DNA of 64,000 nt, taken from Vitellaria paradoxa (lineage: Eukaryota; Streptophyta; Magnoliopsida; Ericales; Sapotaceae). The notes under the pieces are model-generated. The model was given only the letters and a program-made list of their open reading frames with translations. It was not told the DNA's origin and did not search any database. The stretch covers positions 46,920,238 through 46,984,237 of the forward strand of contig CM034240.1 of assembly GCA_019916065.1 (NCBI GenBank), in the 5' to 3' direction. Shown here one piece after another: positions 35,256-47,010 of this stretch. Made by a program: the position numbers and the translations under genes. Position 1 is the first letter of the stretch. Each line of letters starts with the position of its first letter.

Positions 35256-35628
35256 TCTTTTGTAAGTTTTATTGAGCCCAAAGTAATAAAAATTAATACA
35301 TATGACTTCGTTTGGAGATCTAAAAAAAACTCTAAAAAAAGTTTTAAAATTTTTAATTTTTTTAATCAAATTGAATCACTTTTTATTTTTTACGCAAACT
35401 TTTTATTTTTTTTTTTTAAGCTTTCTCCAAACTCTAAATACTATAATATTTTTTCGCAAAAAATAAAACGGTGAAAGGAGTAAGGAATGCGAGGGTAATC
35501 TAGGAATAAAGGGTAAAATAAATGAAGGGTCTGTTTGATAGATAAAAAATAAAATAAAGAGCATAATTAAAATAGAAAGATATGATATGTAAATAAATTT
35601 AATTTAAAAAAATATAAAAATTAATTAA

Positions 35629-35789
35629 GGGCTCGTTTGGAGTCCCAAATAAAATCAAAAAATTTCAAAAAATTTTAAAAGTTTTTAAATTTCTCCAATC
35701 ATATTTTACCACCTATCATTTTTACATCACATCAATCCAATCCATTAATTTTTTTTTTTTTTGTTTTATTTGGGACTCCAAACGAGTCC
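35629..35789. mobile_element. Tourist/PIF-Harbinger-like MITE with TAA duplication (161 bp)
   Basis: Near-perfect terminal inverted repeats: gggctcgtttggagtcccaa, and the complement of the right end, ggactcgtttggagtcccaa. Flanking TAA at 35626-35628 and 35790-35792. The interior is short and AT-rich. Confidence 0.88.
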
Positions 35790-37474
35790 TAAAATCGGTG
35801 ATTTTTTCTATAACCAAACAGCCCGAAATTCGAAGGTCGCGCCGCCCGTGACCTTGACCGTTGAAAATGTCGTTAGAGAGGGAGAGGATCGTTGGGAGGA
35901 GATCGTGGCCTGCACCTAAGAATCAAAGTTATTTTGCCCAGCTGCTCTGAAATTGGCTTGCGGGCCCCCTTTTCTGGGTCTATTCTTCTCAAATGCCAAG
36001 TGTCATCGACCTAACGGTCAGATTTTTTGAAAGATTCCAAAGGCCATAAATGCATTTCTGAATCATACGGCATGTCCCATTGTCGCTCTTTTACTCATTT
36101 ACCGAGGCGTGAAATGGAGAACCTTCCCGATCCGTATTTTTACTTTTTCTTACTTTTTATATATTTTTCTTTTTTCAACCGTGCCATAATTTCTAATTAT
36201 TCTCATTTTGATTATTTTCTCGGCTTAAGCATATTCATAATTGGGGTAGTCCAGAACCCTTTAGAGTCCTTAAAAAAATAAGGGAGAGTAAAAAAAAAAA
36301 TTAAATAAATAAATTGAATCAAATTGAACGAATCAAATTAAAAATTACGATTAATTAAATCAACGATTTTAATTTTAATTTTTTTATTTATGATTTTTAA
36401 TTCAATTTTAATTTTTAATATATATTAATCGTCAATTTTAAGTGATCAAATTTTATTATTAATATAAATTATACAACATATATCTATTATATATTAATAT
36501 GTAATTTCTTTTGTTTGTTTGGTCATCAGTAGTTTTATCCTTCAAATAATCTACACCAAAATTATTTTATTATTGTTGTCAAATTATGTTTAACTTTTAA
36601 TTGTGTATATCTTCTTGAATGTATAATTATTTAGTTATAAGTTGATAATTTTTTTAGAAAACCAATAAAAATGGATGACCGAAACCGATTTAAGCGGATA
36701 ATCGAAATCGATTTATTGGTTCAGTTTTTTATTTTTTATTTTTTTTGATTTACAGTTTGATTAACTAAACTATGAGTACCCCTACTGTAAAAGTCCGAAC
36801 CCCAAAAAGAGTTACAGAAGCTATAATATAAAAGATACTTTGACGACTGAAGTGGTGTGTAACATGTGTATTATCAATCTTGATTTTCTTAAATGATTTA
36901 ATAATTCTGATTTAATTTAATTAAATTCAATCTTAAAATAAAAATAAAAATTAAATAAAATCTAATTGAAATATGATAAATATAGAACATGGGGAGTCAA
37001 ATTTATATATGTACAGTCATATTTGATTAAAATGTAATTAATGTACCTTTAGCACTTCAACCCTAATAATCCCAAGACAAAAAAAAAAAAAAATAGTATA
37101 AAAGTAATAAGTAGCGAAATTTAATTGAAGAAAATTTAAAATTTTTAGAGTTTTTTTTTATTTTTTTTGAGTTTCAAACATGATCTTACAATCATTCCCA
37201 CTAATTAAATTGTCTAAATTTATTAATTTTTCTTATATTTTGTTTCGAGTGAGAATTTGATAAAAATATATATGTAAAATATAAAATACACGTTGCAAGA
37301 ATTCGATACATGATGTTTCATTCCCTTTTTTTTTTCCTCCCTTAATAAATGGCAATAACACCTTATATTTATAATTTTTGTCCTATTTATAACTGTCCTA
37401 TTTACAATAACTATCTTACTTATAATAATAAACTACAGCTAATCTATTCCAAATTATATTTGGCTTATTATCAA
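35790..37474. other. Intergenic region
   Basis: A GC-richer patch at 35,820-36,130 (cgcgccgcccgtgaccttgacc) is followed by AT-rich DNA. The patch may be a remnant of a promoter or gene, but no reading frame supports it. No gene was seen. Confidence 0.4.
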
Positions 37475-37842
37475 GCCCCGTTTGGCATAAAATAAATCTT
37501 CAAAAAATTCTATAAATCTCTAACAACTCCTCTACCTCTAATTTTCTCGCCATCACTAATTTCAAAAAATTCTAATATTTCGCTAAAAAAATAAAAAAAA
37601 TCTAAAAGTAAGTTAACCAAATGTATAAATTTTTTATACAATCGTATTTTTCGTGTTGAAAACTTTCAAACAAGTACCATTGTCGCTATTTTTTGTAATT
37701 TTTTTTAATTCGTGGGAACAGATTTAAAAAACCGTTCCCATGATTTGTGACTTTTCAGAAAAAAATGGTGCCAAAATTAATCTCAAACCACATTTTATCT
37801 CAATTTATATTATTTTTTCTTACTCAAACACAAACAGGACGC
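37475..37842 (-). mobile_element. MITE with internal palindrome, inverted relative to the 54.5-kb copy
   Basis: It aligns along its length with the complement of 54457-54821: gccccgtttggcataaaat, agtaagttaaccaaatgtat and agtaccattgtcgctat. The internal hairpin is at 37711-37742 (cgtgggaacag / accgttcccatg). The ends are diverged and the flanks are CAA/TAA. Confidence 0.75.
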
Positions 37843-38493
37843 TAATAGAGATTCCAAATCAAATTTAGAAAATAATTCTAGACTAAATTGGAATCAAAAC
37901 CTGCACAAACAATTTTTAAAGACTGCCTCTGATTCCAGAAGTGTGAATTAGCGTTTGAATGCTGTTTTAGCTGTATATTATCCAATTACAGCAGCTGGCG
38001 TTCAAATGCTTTTTGTCTAAAGGGTATCTGGCGTTTGAATGCATTTGTCCAGACGGCGTGAATTTCACCTGTTTCATCTCTGTTTTCGCGTGTAATCGTT
38101 TCTTCAATTGCCTTTGTTCATGAACCATGAATTTCAGGAGTTGTTTGCTTAAAAAAAAGTTAAGAAAAAGCACAATAAAAGTGACGTAAAGGTAATATGT
38201 GTTAAAATTTTATTAAAAAAATTACAAAAAGTAATCAAAATTTATTAATTTTTGATATTTTTTTGATCAGCCAGGGCCTCAATTGCTTCTTCTTCCTATC
38301 ATTCCCTTGATGCTTAAAAGTCTTTGACCCTTATCTTAAATTACATACTTTATTCAAAGGCTCATGAGTGGTTTCTAACTCATTTCGGGATGACTATTCT
38401 TCGTTCTAACAGTATTGTCTGAAATATAATAGATGCGAGTTTGACAACTAAGACAAACATAAGGGTGTATACAAGTATACGAGCATAGGTGGA

Positions 38494-38629
38494 GGGCGTT
38501 TGGCTTATTAAAAATAGTTAAAAATTTTTAAAAATTTTTGAAAATTATTCACTTTTTATCTCATTATACAAATTACGAACTCATAAATTATATCATTTTA
38601 TTTCACTTTTTGTCACTCTCAACGCACCC
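38494..38629. mobile_element. MITE family A member
   Basis: It runs from gggcgtttggcttatta to the complement-like ctctcaacgcaccc. The interior (aattacgaactcataaatt, tatttcactttttgtcact) is shared with the copies at 41258, 42968 and, inverted, 55643. Confidence 0.65.
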
Positions 38630-39924
38630 GTAATATTTTATATTTCTATATAACAATATAACTCATTGATTTGACATTTTTATATTTTCAACTGTTATAT
38701 TTATTCAGTGGTTAGAATTACTTTTTTTCTCTCCATTTTGATTATTTTTTCAATCACTTCACATGAAAAGATAATTTCTCACTCTTCCCATATATTTTTT
38801 GAATACTTTATATATATATAAGTTTTTAAATTAATATTTTAAAAAATGTAATAATATTTGTAATATATAATAAAATTGTACACATTTATTAAATAATGTA
38901 TGGATATCTATTAGACACAATCAACTCTATTTTTTTATTTAGAAAAATTATATTTAAACTTTAATTTTCTTTAAAATTTTATTAAAAAATAAATATTTAA
39001 ATTAAAATTTCAATTTTAATGTGCTTACAACTTAAATTTTAAATGAATACATTTTTACACTCTTTATGTCATTCAGAAAACGTAAAATTTTAAATTTGAG
39101 ATATTTTTAACCGTTGGACTTGCTCAATAGTTAGGATTATTTTTCTTTTTCTCCATACTTTAGTGATTTTTTTGGTCATTTCATATGAAAATATACTCTC
39201 TCACCATTCTCATATATTTTTAATACTTTTTATATAAAAGTTTTTAATTTAATATTTTAAAAAATCTAATAATATTTGTAACAAATAATAAAATTTTATA
39301 TCTTTATTTAAACAATGTATGAATATTTTAATATCTTTTAATTAGTAATTGTTATTTTTATAAGTTATTTTTATAATTTTTTCATATAGATTTACTTTAT
39401 AAATCTAAATTATTTACACGTTAAATTATATTTATATGTCTTTAGGTACGAATAATTACTAGTGTCGATGTAATTAGCAACAAACGGGTACAATATGGTA
39501 TCGTGTGAATGTAATTTTTGCTTATTATCTACATTAATATTAGGGACAAGCCATAATAAACATGCAAAATCACTAGACACCCTATTTTTTAATTAATGGT
39601 AAATCCGGGCGCTTGTGAAAACAAATATTTCCTAACAAGGACTTAAATAAGTGCGTCATGATGCCGCCCATCATTTTTGAAAGTTGAGGCTTATGTTAAG
39701 GCGATATTAATTGAGCAAGTTGTATCTTGAATTCCTCGATTTTGGGGAATGCAAGGAAGCATAGTCAAAATCAGATAGGCTGAAATTTTCCTACTTTGAA
39801 GATTAGGTTCCCAAATCATCCCTCCATCCTTCTATTCTTTTGATATATTCAATTCCCTCTTATTTTCGTGAGAAAGTCAAAAGACTTGAAACCTTTTCCA
39901 CAGTGGCATCAGAGAAAAGGATGC

Positions 39925-40590
39925 GTAGATGACACCCTTTGGGACGTAAAGTCAGGATCCGGGCTGCCAACGTGATTGTGATGCTAGCTCTGTGGTATTA
40001 AGAATGTGAACGGTTTAATTTTTATTAGAAATTCACAACAAAAATTAATTTAAGATTTTTGTACATGACGCATGTTGGATCGATTCGCACACACTCACGA
40101 TATATGAAAGAAGAAAATAGTAAAAGATCAACACACATATACGTGGTTCTTCAAAATTTCAGTACGTTCATAAAAGTACGAGCGAAAGTTATTTCTTATT
40201 TATCATAAGATTATATAGAGAATATTTATAACTAATTTTATTTCTAAATCTAATAGGATTACATAGTCTGATTCTCAAAACACCCTTAATTACACCGTAC
40301 CATACCGCGGGGGCGTTGCCCCCGGCACCCCCAAATCTTTGGAATTACGACCCAACCGACTACATGTTAAATCCGATATGAGGGCAAATTTCTAGAACTT
40401 GGTTTCTCTGTATAAATCACAAGTCCCAACAACACCCTTTGGGACATAAAGGTAAGATTCAGGCTGCCAACATAATTGTAATATTTTTTTTTGATAAGTA
40501 ACATAATTGTAATGTTAGTTTCATTACTTTGAAAGTGTGAACTGTTTAATTTTTGTCATACGATTTATAATAAAAATAAATTTAAAATTT
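39925..40590. repeat. Direct repeat pair flanking an LTR-like fragment
   Basis: acaccctttgggacgtaaag .. ggctgccaacgtgattgtga .. tgtgaacggtttaattttt (about 39930-40023) recurs at about 40432-40557 with a short insertion. The 370 bp between (acgtggttcttcaaaattt .. gggggcgttgcccccggca) resembles plant Copia LTR/leader sequence. No coding region was found. Confidence 0.55.
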
Positions 40591-41257
40591 TTAAAAATCG
40601 AACAGCTCTTGACACTGTTGCCCGTGAGAAAAACATCACAAAATGTTCGCCTCCCCACTTTCAAAAGCCCAATGCACTCGTCAAGCTATATGTATATGTA
40701 TGTATCACTTCAAATATTGGTGGGGGCCGCAATGATCCTTCCCCGGTGAAATAACTTTATCGAATGTCCTTGCACTGAGGTTGGAGTGCTTTACATAAAT
40801 TACGCTTTCCTTTTTCTCTTTCTATCAGGACGGAAAGAGCAAAGGCTGTTAGAATTGGGCATGCCTACAGAGGTGGGGTCAGTAGGGAAAGGCTTGTAGG
40901 GTGCCCCTTATTGAGTAGGTAGTCCTACGACCGGATAATGGCCGCTCGGGTCGGGCTCCAAATTTTTTTACTACTTTTTGAATAGGTCAGATTAGATTTA
41001 AAAAAAAAAATTCGAGTCAAAGTTTAATTTTCAAGAGTCATATAGGTAAATTAATTTTTTTAAATTAAATTATATATTTTAGATAAAAATAATCTAAAAG
41101 TTAATAAAATTAAGTATTTTAGTATTAAAATAAATATTTTTTTGTAAATTTTGATATCAAAACTTTTTTATAATAAAATATAAATTAAATAATGTATAAA
41201 TACATAAAATAAATATAAAAATATGACATATATATTTATAAAAAATAAAAAAAATTA

Positions 41258-41395
41258 GGACCCGTTTGGTACGATATAAAACGCTAAAAAATTTTAAAAA
41301 TTTCTAAAAATTATTTACTTTCTATTTCACTGTACGAATTATGAATCTACAAATTATTTTAAATTATCTCACTTTTTGTTATTCTAAACGTCTCC
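41258..41395. mobile_element. MITE family A member with TTA duplication (138 bp)
   Basis: The ends are ggacccgtttggtacgat and the complement of tctaaacgtctcc. TTA duplication at 41255-41257 and 41396-41398. The interior is shared with other family-A copies (tatttcactgtacgaatta). Confidence 0.8.
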
Positions 41396-42678
41396 TTAGT
41401 AATATTCACCAAATAATGATGTTAGTCCAAAAGTGAGGAGTTGGGACCGTTGAATTACAAATTTAACCGTCCAAATTCATTTACTTATTTTCCTCGAGGT
41501 GCCGGTCTTTCCCTTTTTCTTGCGATGGACTTCCCAGAGTGCAGCCATGCGAGTTGTTTGGCCTCCAACTAAATACTAAAACTTATCAAAAGTTACAAAA
41601 AATTTATATTTTTTTAATTAAATTTTGTCACATATCACCTTTACATCAAATCTTTATATTTATACTGTACTTTTTTACTAACTTTTTTTCAACCAAACAC
41701 AAAAACCCCCCAAGTCAAATGACCAATGATCTTTGAATGTTTTTTTTTTTTGGGGATAAGTAATCTGTGAATGTTGTTCCCTCGGGATTTTCTCTTTTGA
41801 CATATTGAAACAAATATTAACTAAATAGCACGCTTGATTAAACAACTGGTTTTGTCTATTAATTCAAACGAGCTTGTACTTTGTCCACCTTTGGGATAGC
41901 CAATACATAATTTTTAACCTTTTATTTTAATATATTATCATTAATTTAATATATCATTTCTTTTTAAAGAATTGCATTTTACTTGATGTAGGTTAGGTGC
42001 ACGTCAAGCCCTGAAAAGAATCTTTAAGTGGTCCTCCCTCTGATATTCTTGACTGATCATTAATCTATCCCATCAACTTTTTCCTTCTCCCTTTTTTCTT
42101 AAATTTTAATTTTTTACCCTAATTTATAACCTTTTATCCTTATTTATAACCTTTTATTATGCAGTTAATAATAGTTATATAGAAACAAAAACTTAGAATT
42201 AGAGGGGATTTAGGGAATGAAAAATGTGAAGCAACTCTAAATTAAGAGATATATATATCTAAATTCGTTCTCTAATTATGAATTAGTATGGATGATGATT
42301 GAAGTATTTGCAATGCACTTGCAAATATTGCGTACCATTACTTAATAGGAATTTTAAATTAATGAATTTAACATTAAATTGTATTAAAATATAAGTAAGA
42401 GAGTTAATTTATCTAATAATACATAAATTTTTTAATGATTATTATTGCAGTAATTTGTGTCGGTGCATTCTAAAATGGTAGCTGTTATTACAAAAGATTT
42501 TAAATAATTATTTTTTTTGTGATTTTAAATTCTTCATAATCAATCATATTAAACTACTAGAATTAACGATGAAAATCTCTATTTAGATTAACTAACAAAG
42601 TTATATTAGAATATTTCTTTAATAATTAATATTAAATTTTATAATTTTAAATCTATAAATTTGAACGTTAATTTTAAC

Positions 42679-42816
42679 TTTTGTTGGAACTCTAAATTTT
42701 ATCAAAAGATATTAAAAAAATTTCAAATGTCACCATTTTTTTATTTCATCGTATGAGTTACAAAATTATAAACTTTATCAATTTTTATTAATTTTTTACC
42801 ACTCCAAATACATGCT
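42679..42816. mobile_element. Probable MITE family A member (diverged)
   Basis: The interior (tttcatcgtatgagttacaa, ttttttaccactccaaata) matches family A. The ends are poorly conserved. Confidence 0.45.
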
Positions 42817-42967
42817 TAATCCTTAAATTTAGCATTGCAAAAGAATTACTCACTGCAAGTAAAGGCATTAATTAATATTAATTAGCTTCTTTTTGCCGAT
42901 TGTGCCGGTCTAAGACTTGGTAATTGTGCTCTCTAAGACTTAATAATCAATAGTGTGTTTGATCAAT

Positions 42968-43103
42968 AGTGTGTTTGATGAAATAAAAAACGCTGAAAAA
43001 TGTTGATAAATTGTAATAATTATTCATTTTTATCGCACTATATGAATTACAAATTTACAAATTATCTTATTTTATTTTATTTTTTGTAATTCCAAACGCC
43101 CCC
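42968..43103. mobile_element. MITE family A member
   Basis: It starts gtgtgtttgatgaaataaaa and ends tccaaacgccccc; the interior is family-A (cgcactatatgaattacaaa). A 17-bp segment at its left edge (tcaatagtgtgtttgat) is duplicated in tandem. Confidence 0.6.
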
Positions 43104-43115
43104 TAAGTAATACTA

Positions 43116-43239
43116 GGGTGTTTAGAATAATAAAAAGTGAGATAATTAATAAGCTCATAATTCATGTAATAACATAAAAAATAAATAATTTTTAAAAATT
43201 TTTAGAGCTTTTTAATTTTTTCAATATGCTAAATGTACC
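43116..43239. mobile_element. MITE family A member, opposite orientation
   Basis: It reads gggtgtttagaataataaaa .. ctcataattcatgtaataac .. gctaaatgtacc, the complement orientation of the element ending 12 bp upstream. No clear target duplication. Confidence 0.6.
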
Positions 43240-43320
43240 TGCTGTATATACTTTTGACATTAAAAATTAGCAAAATTATTTCAGATTCTTGTATTTATGA
43301 GTTTGAAATCAAAAGATTTA

Positions 43321-43593
43321 TTATTAATTATTTAAGGGAAATGACTCAAATATAACCTTATTAATTTAGATATAGATTTCACCGTTGATTTAAATAATTT
43401 AACATGATAATTTTATAAGAAATTTGTAATCATCACAAAAAGAAAAATTAGTTGCTTTTGTTGTTAGTTATTTAAGAAAAATGACTCAAATATACCTTTA
43501 TTAGTTTAGATATAGATTTTATCATTGGTTTAGATAATTTAACATTATAATTTATAAGAAATTAGTAATCATCACAAAAAAAAAATTAGTTGC
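43321..43593. repeat. Tandem duplication, period ~140 bp
   Basis: tttaagggaaatgactcaaa at 43331 recurs as tttaagaaaaatgactcaaa at 43471. Both copies continue through tttagatatagatttt and tgtaatcatcacaaaaa-type sequence to attagttgc. Confidence 0.88.
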
Positions 43594-43802
43594 ATGAAAT
43601 TTTTCATAATATTGGTTCTACTAATTTAGAAAATAATTGCACCACAATTTTAATAGTAATAGTTACTAATTTAGAAATAATTACACCACTACTTTGGCAG
43701 TAATCATTGGTAACAATTAGAAAAATTTTTATGGTATAAATTAATTTTATTATTTATATTTTAATATACTTTAATCTTAAATCTATTAATTCAAAATTCT
43801 TA

Positions 43803-44119
43803 TGGCTCATTTGGTTTATTTTTTTATTTTTTATTTTTCGTTTTTATTTTCTATTTTTTATTTTGAACTCTATTTTACGCTTTTGAAAACAAAGAAAAAG
43901 TTAAAAACGTATTTGGTCACTTGTGTTTTTAAAATTTCTTTAAAAAAATAGAAAAGGGGCTTGCACATAAAATGAAAAATGACAAAAAGTCATTTTAAGC
44001 ATTTTTAATCTAAAATAAAAAAAAATTTACAAATAATGAAAATTGAACATTTTTTATTTTTTTATTTTGATATTTTTAAAACATAAAACGAAAATAAAAA
44101 CATAAAGTAAATGCCACCT
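43803..44119. mobile_element. MITE family B member (~317 bp)
   Basis: It runs from tggctcatttggtttattt to the right end agtaaatgccacctt. The interior is shared with family B (acgcttttgaaaacaaagaa, atttggtcacttgtgttttt). Confidence 0.7.
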
Positions 44120-45296
44120 TATTATTCAAAGGGATCCTCAACCGATTGATAAAATCTTTTTTTGTTGATTTTGGTGCAGTGATGTGAGGTGTTTCCCCAA
44201 ATCATATATGCATTAACTAAAATTTATGACGGTCAAACACTTCAAAAAGTGTATTGTATTACTTATATACTATTTAAAATTTATGAAGTACAAACACCTC
44301 AAAATATGTATTGTTTTTGTATTCAAGATGTATTAAAATTCATTTGAGATTCATACGTGACATATCTAATTGTGTTAATTTATTATTTATTTTTTTAAAT
44401 ATATAATTAAGACAAATTTAAATTTTAGTAACAAAAATATCGAAAATCTTCTCCTCAACCTTATACTTTGTTATGTTTTATATATATTGAATTATTAAAT
44501 TATTATTTATTTTTTTTATAAACGTTATGTTATATATAGGTAATAAAAAGCATAATTTTTAAAACTGGAAATAAAAAGATACACATGAAACGGATAAATA
44601 ATCCCAGGATTGAAGTCACGCATCAAAAGGATAAAGCAAGATGGCCAAGGATTGAAAACCTTGCCCCGGGGGGGGGGGGGGGAGGGAGGGAGGATTGAAA
44701 TGCTGTTCTTAATAAATTAAGGTTTTGTCTTTCTAATCTTTTAAATTCCATATATTTTTCACTTTCATCTTTTATCTCAACCAAACAAGAGAAAATATAA
44801 GTTTCAAATTCTCATTCTTTTTCATTTGTTTTTGAAATAAAGTTACAATCCAAACGCAGTCTAAATGGAATAGAGCTAGACTTGTAATGAAATTTTTGCA
44901 TAGTGTTGTAAGAGAAAAATTAGCCAGGGGCCTTTGGGACCATTGTTAGGTGATTACATACATGCACGTATATATATATATATATATATATGTACATTTA
45001 TAGAAATAGTTACAGTTGTTCATTATTGTTTTCTTCTTTTCTTTATTTATTAATTGACTTGGAATAAATGTTATAGATGTCGAGTAACGGTTTATTTACC
45101 TTAAAAAAAAAAAAGTAACGATGTGTTTATGTTGTGTGATTTTGAACCCCTCTCATTCTTAAAAGTTAACTCGTAAGGTGATACTTTCCCTCGCACTTAT
45201 ATACTGACCAGCAGTCTCTTTCACAACAAATGTGAAAATTCCAATAATTTATTTCAACATCTTTTCATCTTATTTATAATTTATTAATATATTAAA
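44120..45296. other. AT-rich intergenic DNA with simple repeats
   Basis: It includes a C-run/G-run tract at about 44,663-44,692 and (TA)n at about 44,968-44,991. No gene was seen. Confidence 0.5.
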
Positions 45297-45427
45297 GGGG
45301 CATTTAGAGTTGCAAAAATGTTCAAAAAATCTAAAGTTGTATAATGTGATGTGAAAAGTGACACGTTATGAAGTTTAATTGAAAGAATTTGAAAGTTTTG
45401 GAAAAAATTTGAAGTTGCAAACGCCCC
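45297..45427. mobile_element. Small MITE (131 bp)
   Basis: The ends are ggggcatttagagttgcaaa and the complement of tttgaagttgcaaacgcccc. The interior contains gtgatgtgaaaagtgacacg. No exact target duplication (AAA/TAA). Confidence 0.7.
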
Positions 45428-45550
45428 TAATTATTCACAAAGCCCAATGGAGTGTTGGTCCACTTTACACTTTATATCAAGCCCAATTATGTGCACCCTA
45501 TTTACACCACTCGTGCTCGTCCCTAAAGACAACTCTGAGGGTGAGGGGGG

Positions 45551-46562
45551 TTACAGTTGCGTGCTGACTGTAGCAGCTGCAATCGACTGAAACGGCACCG
45601 TTTTATCCAAAAGTTTATTAATTTGCTAAGACATGTTAGACGAAAAGATTGAGTGTGGAGTAAAAAAAATATATAAATAAAAAAATTATTTTTTATTTGA
45701 TCAGGTTAAAAAATAAAATAAAATAAAAAAATATTTTTAATATAATTAAGTAACTTTTAGCATCTTTTTAGTGTTTGATAAAATAAATATAAAATTTTAG
45801 TAATGTTTGACAATTTTTTATGTGTTTGATAAAAATTTTTGAAACTTTTAAATGGAATTGAAATGAAATAATGATTACGCTCCTCACCAACTCATCAAAG
45901 AAATTGACGGTACCGTTTCACTCAACTGCGGCCGCTGTAGTCAACACGCGACTGTAGCCACCTCACCACAAGAAAATATGTTATAAATTAAATTAAAAAA
46001 TAAAATTTATTTATATTTATATTGTTAACAAGCATATTAAAATTTAATTATTTATAAAAATTATCTATTTTTATTTTTATTTATTTCTATTTGATTTATT
46101 ATGTACTTAAAATTTGTCAAAAGTTACTTAATCATATTAAAAATATTTTTTATTTTATATTGTTAATAATCCTATTTGACAGGTTACCAACACATTAATT
46201 TTTTGATGAGTTGGCGAGGAGTATAATCATTATTTCACTTTAATCCCATTTAAAAGTTTCAAAAATTTTTATCAAACACACAAAAAATTGTCAAACGTTA
46301 CTAAAAATTTATATTTATTTTACTAAACACTAAAAAGTTGCTAAAAGTTACTTAATTATATTAAAAATATTTTTTATTTTCTTTTATTTTTTAACTTAAT
46401 CAAATAAAAATTAATTATTTTTATTTATAATTTTTTTTTTACTCCACACTCAACCTTTCCGTCTAATATGTCTCAACAAATTAATTGATTTTTGAACAAA
46501 ACGACGCCGTTTTAGTCGACTGTAACCGTTGCAGTCAGCACGCGACCGTAGCCGCTCATCCC
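45551..46562. mobile_element. ~1-kb foldback element with ~350-bp arms
   Basis: The left arm 45551-45905 pairs with the right arm 46195-46562. Inner pairs include tgtttgacaattttttatg, ttgaaacttttaaatggaa and aacgcctcaccaactcatc-type sequence against its complement. Outer pairs include gcgtgctgactgtagcagc against the complement of ccgttgcagtcagcacgcg. A third partial terminus lies in the middle, inverted, at about 45909-45965 (cgtttcactcaactgcggc, caacacgcgactgtagcc). Long terminal repeats and no coding capacity suggest a Mutator-like or foldback element. No target duplication was found. Confidence 0.85.
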
Positions 46563-46589
46563 AACTCCCAGTCTTTACACTAACCCGGA

Positions 46590-47010
46590 CTTAAAGTACA
46601 AGGTAGGTGAAAACTGTAGGCTCAAGCCCACAAAGCAAACGGAGGGCCCAACCTCATAAGGAGTCCTCCTGAAGCATCGTTTTTGCAGACCCAGATGAGA
46701 AGAGTTCCAAATCATTTGTCACCTGGATAATACTCTACATGGGCCCAGCCTAACACCTCACATTCTTGATTGCCCAGATTGGAATTGGATCAATCCATTT
46801 ATGGAATGCAGGGCCACCTTGGAAACTTGTCGTGCACGGGTCACCGTTTGCGGACTGCGACAGTTTGTCCACGTCGTCTTGAGGAGAGTCCACCGTCAAC
46901 GGAGAGTTGGTGGGTTGGAAGCCCCCACTCCGGTGGCTGGATTTTAGAGGGACCGGCTGACTCGGACCAACAATGAAAGGTGCACTGCCCTCCCCTATAA
47001 ATATAAAACT
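46590..47010 (+). promoter_or_regulatory. GC-richer patch with a TATA-like box, no gene after it
   Basis: Normal-composition DNA between AT-rich repeats. It ends in ctcccctataaatataaaac (TATA-like box about 46995-47003). It also holds ggtaggtgaaaac at 46605-46617, the same 13-mer as in the CSE leader at 48544. No open frame downstream is convincing. It could be a distal promoter or a gene remnant. Confidence 0.3.

Noticed and set aside
35820..36130. GC-richer patch as a possible gene start
   Set aside because: No open frame, splice pattern or homology follows it.
44663..44692. C-run/G-run tract as a possible G-quadruplex regulatory site or telomere-like repeat
   Set aside because: A single mononucleotide run without TTTAGGG units; long homopolymers are also prone to assembly error.
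46770..46976. Open frames on both strands in the GC-normal patch upstream of CSE
   Set aside because: Neither has a recognisable domain or splice context; more likely non-coding DNA of ordinary composition.
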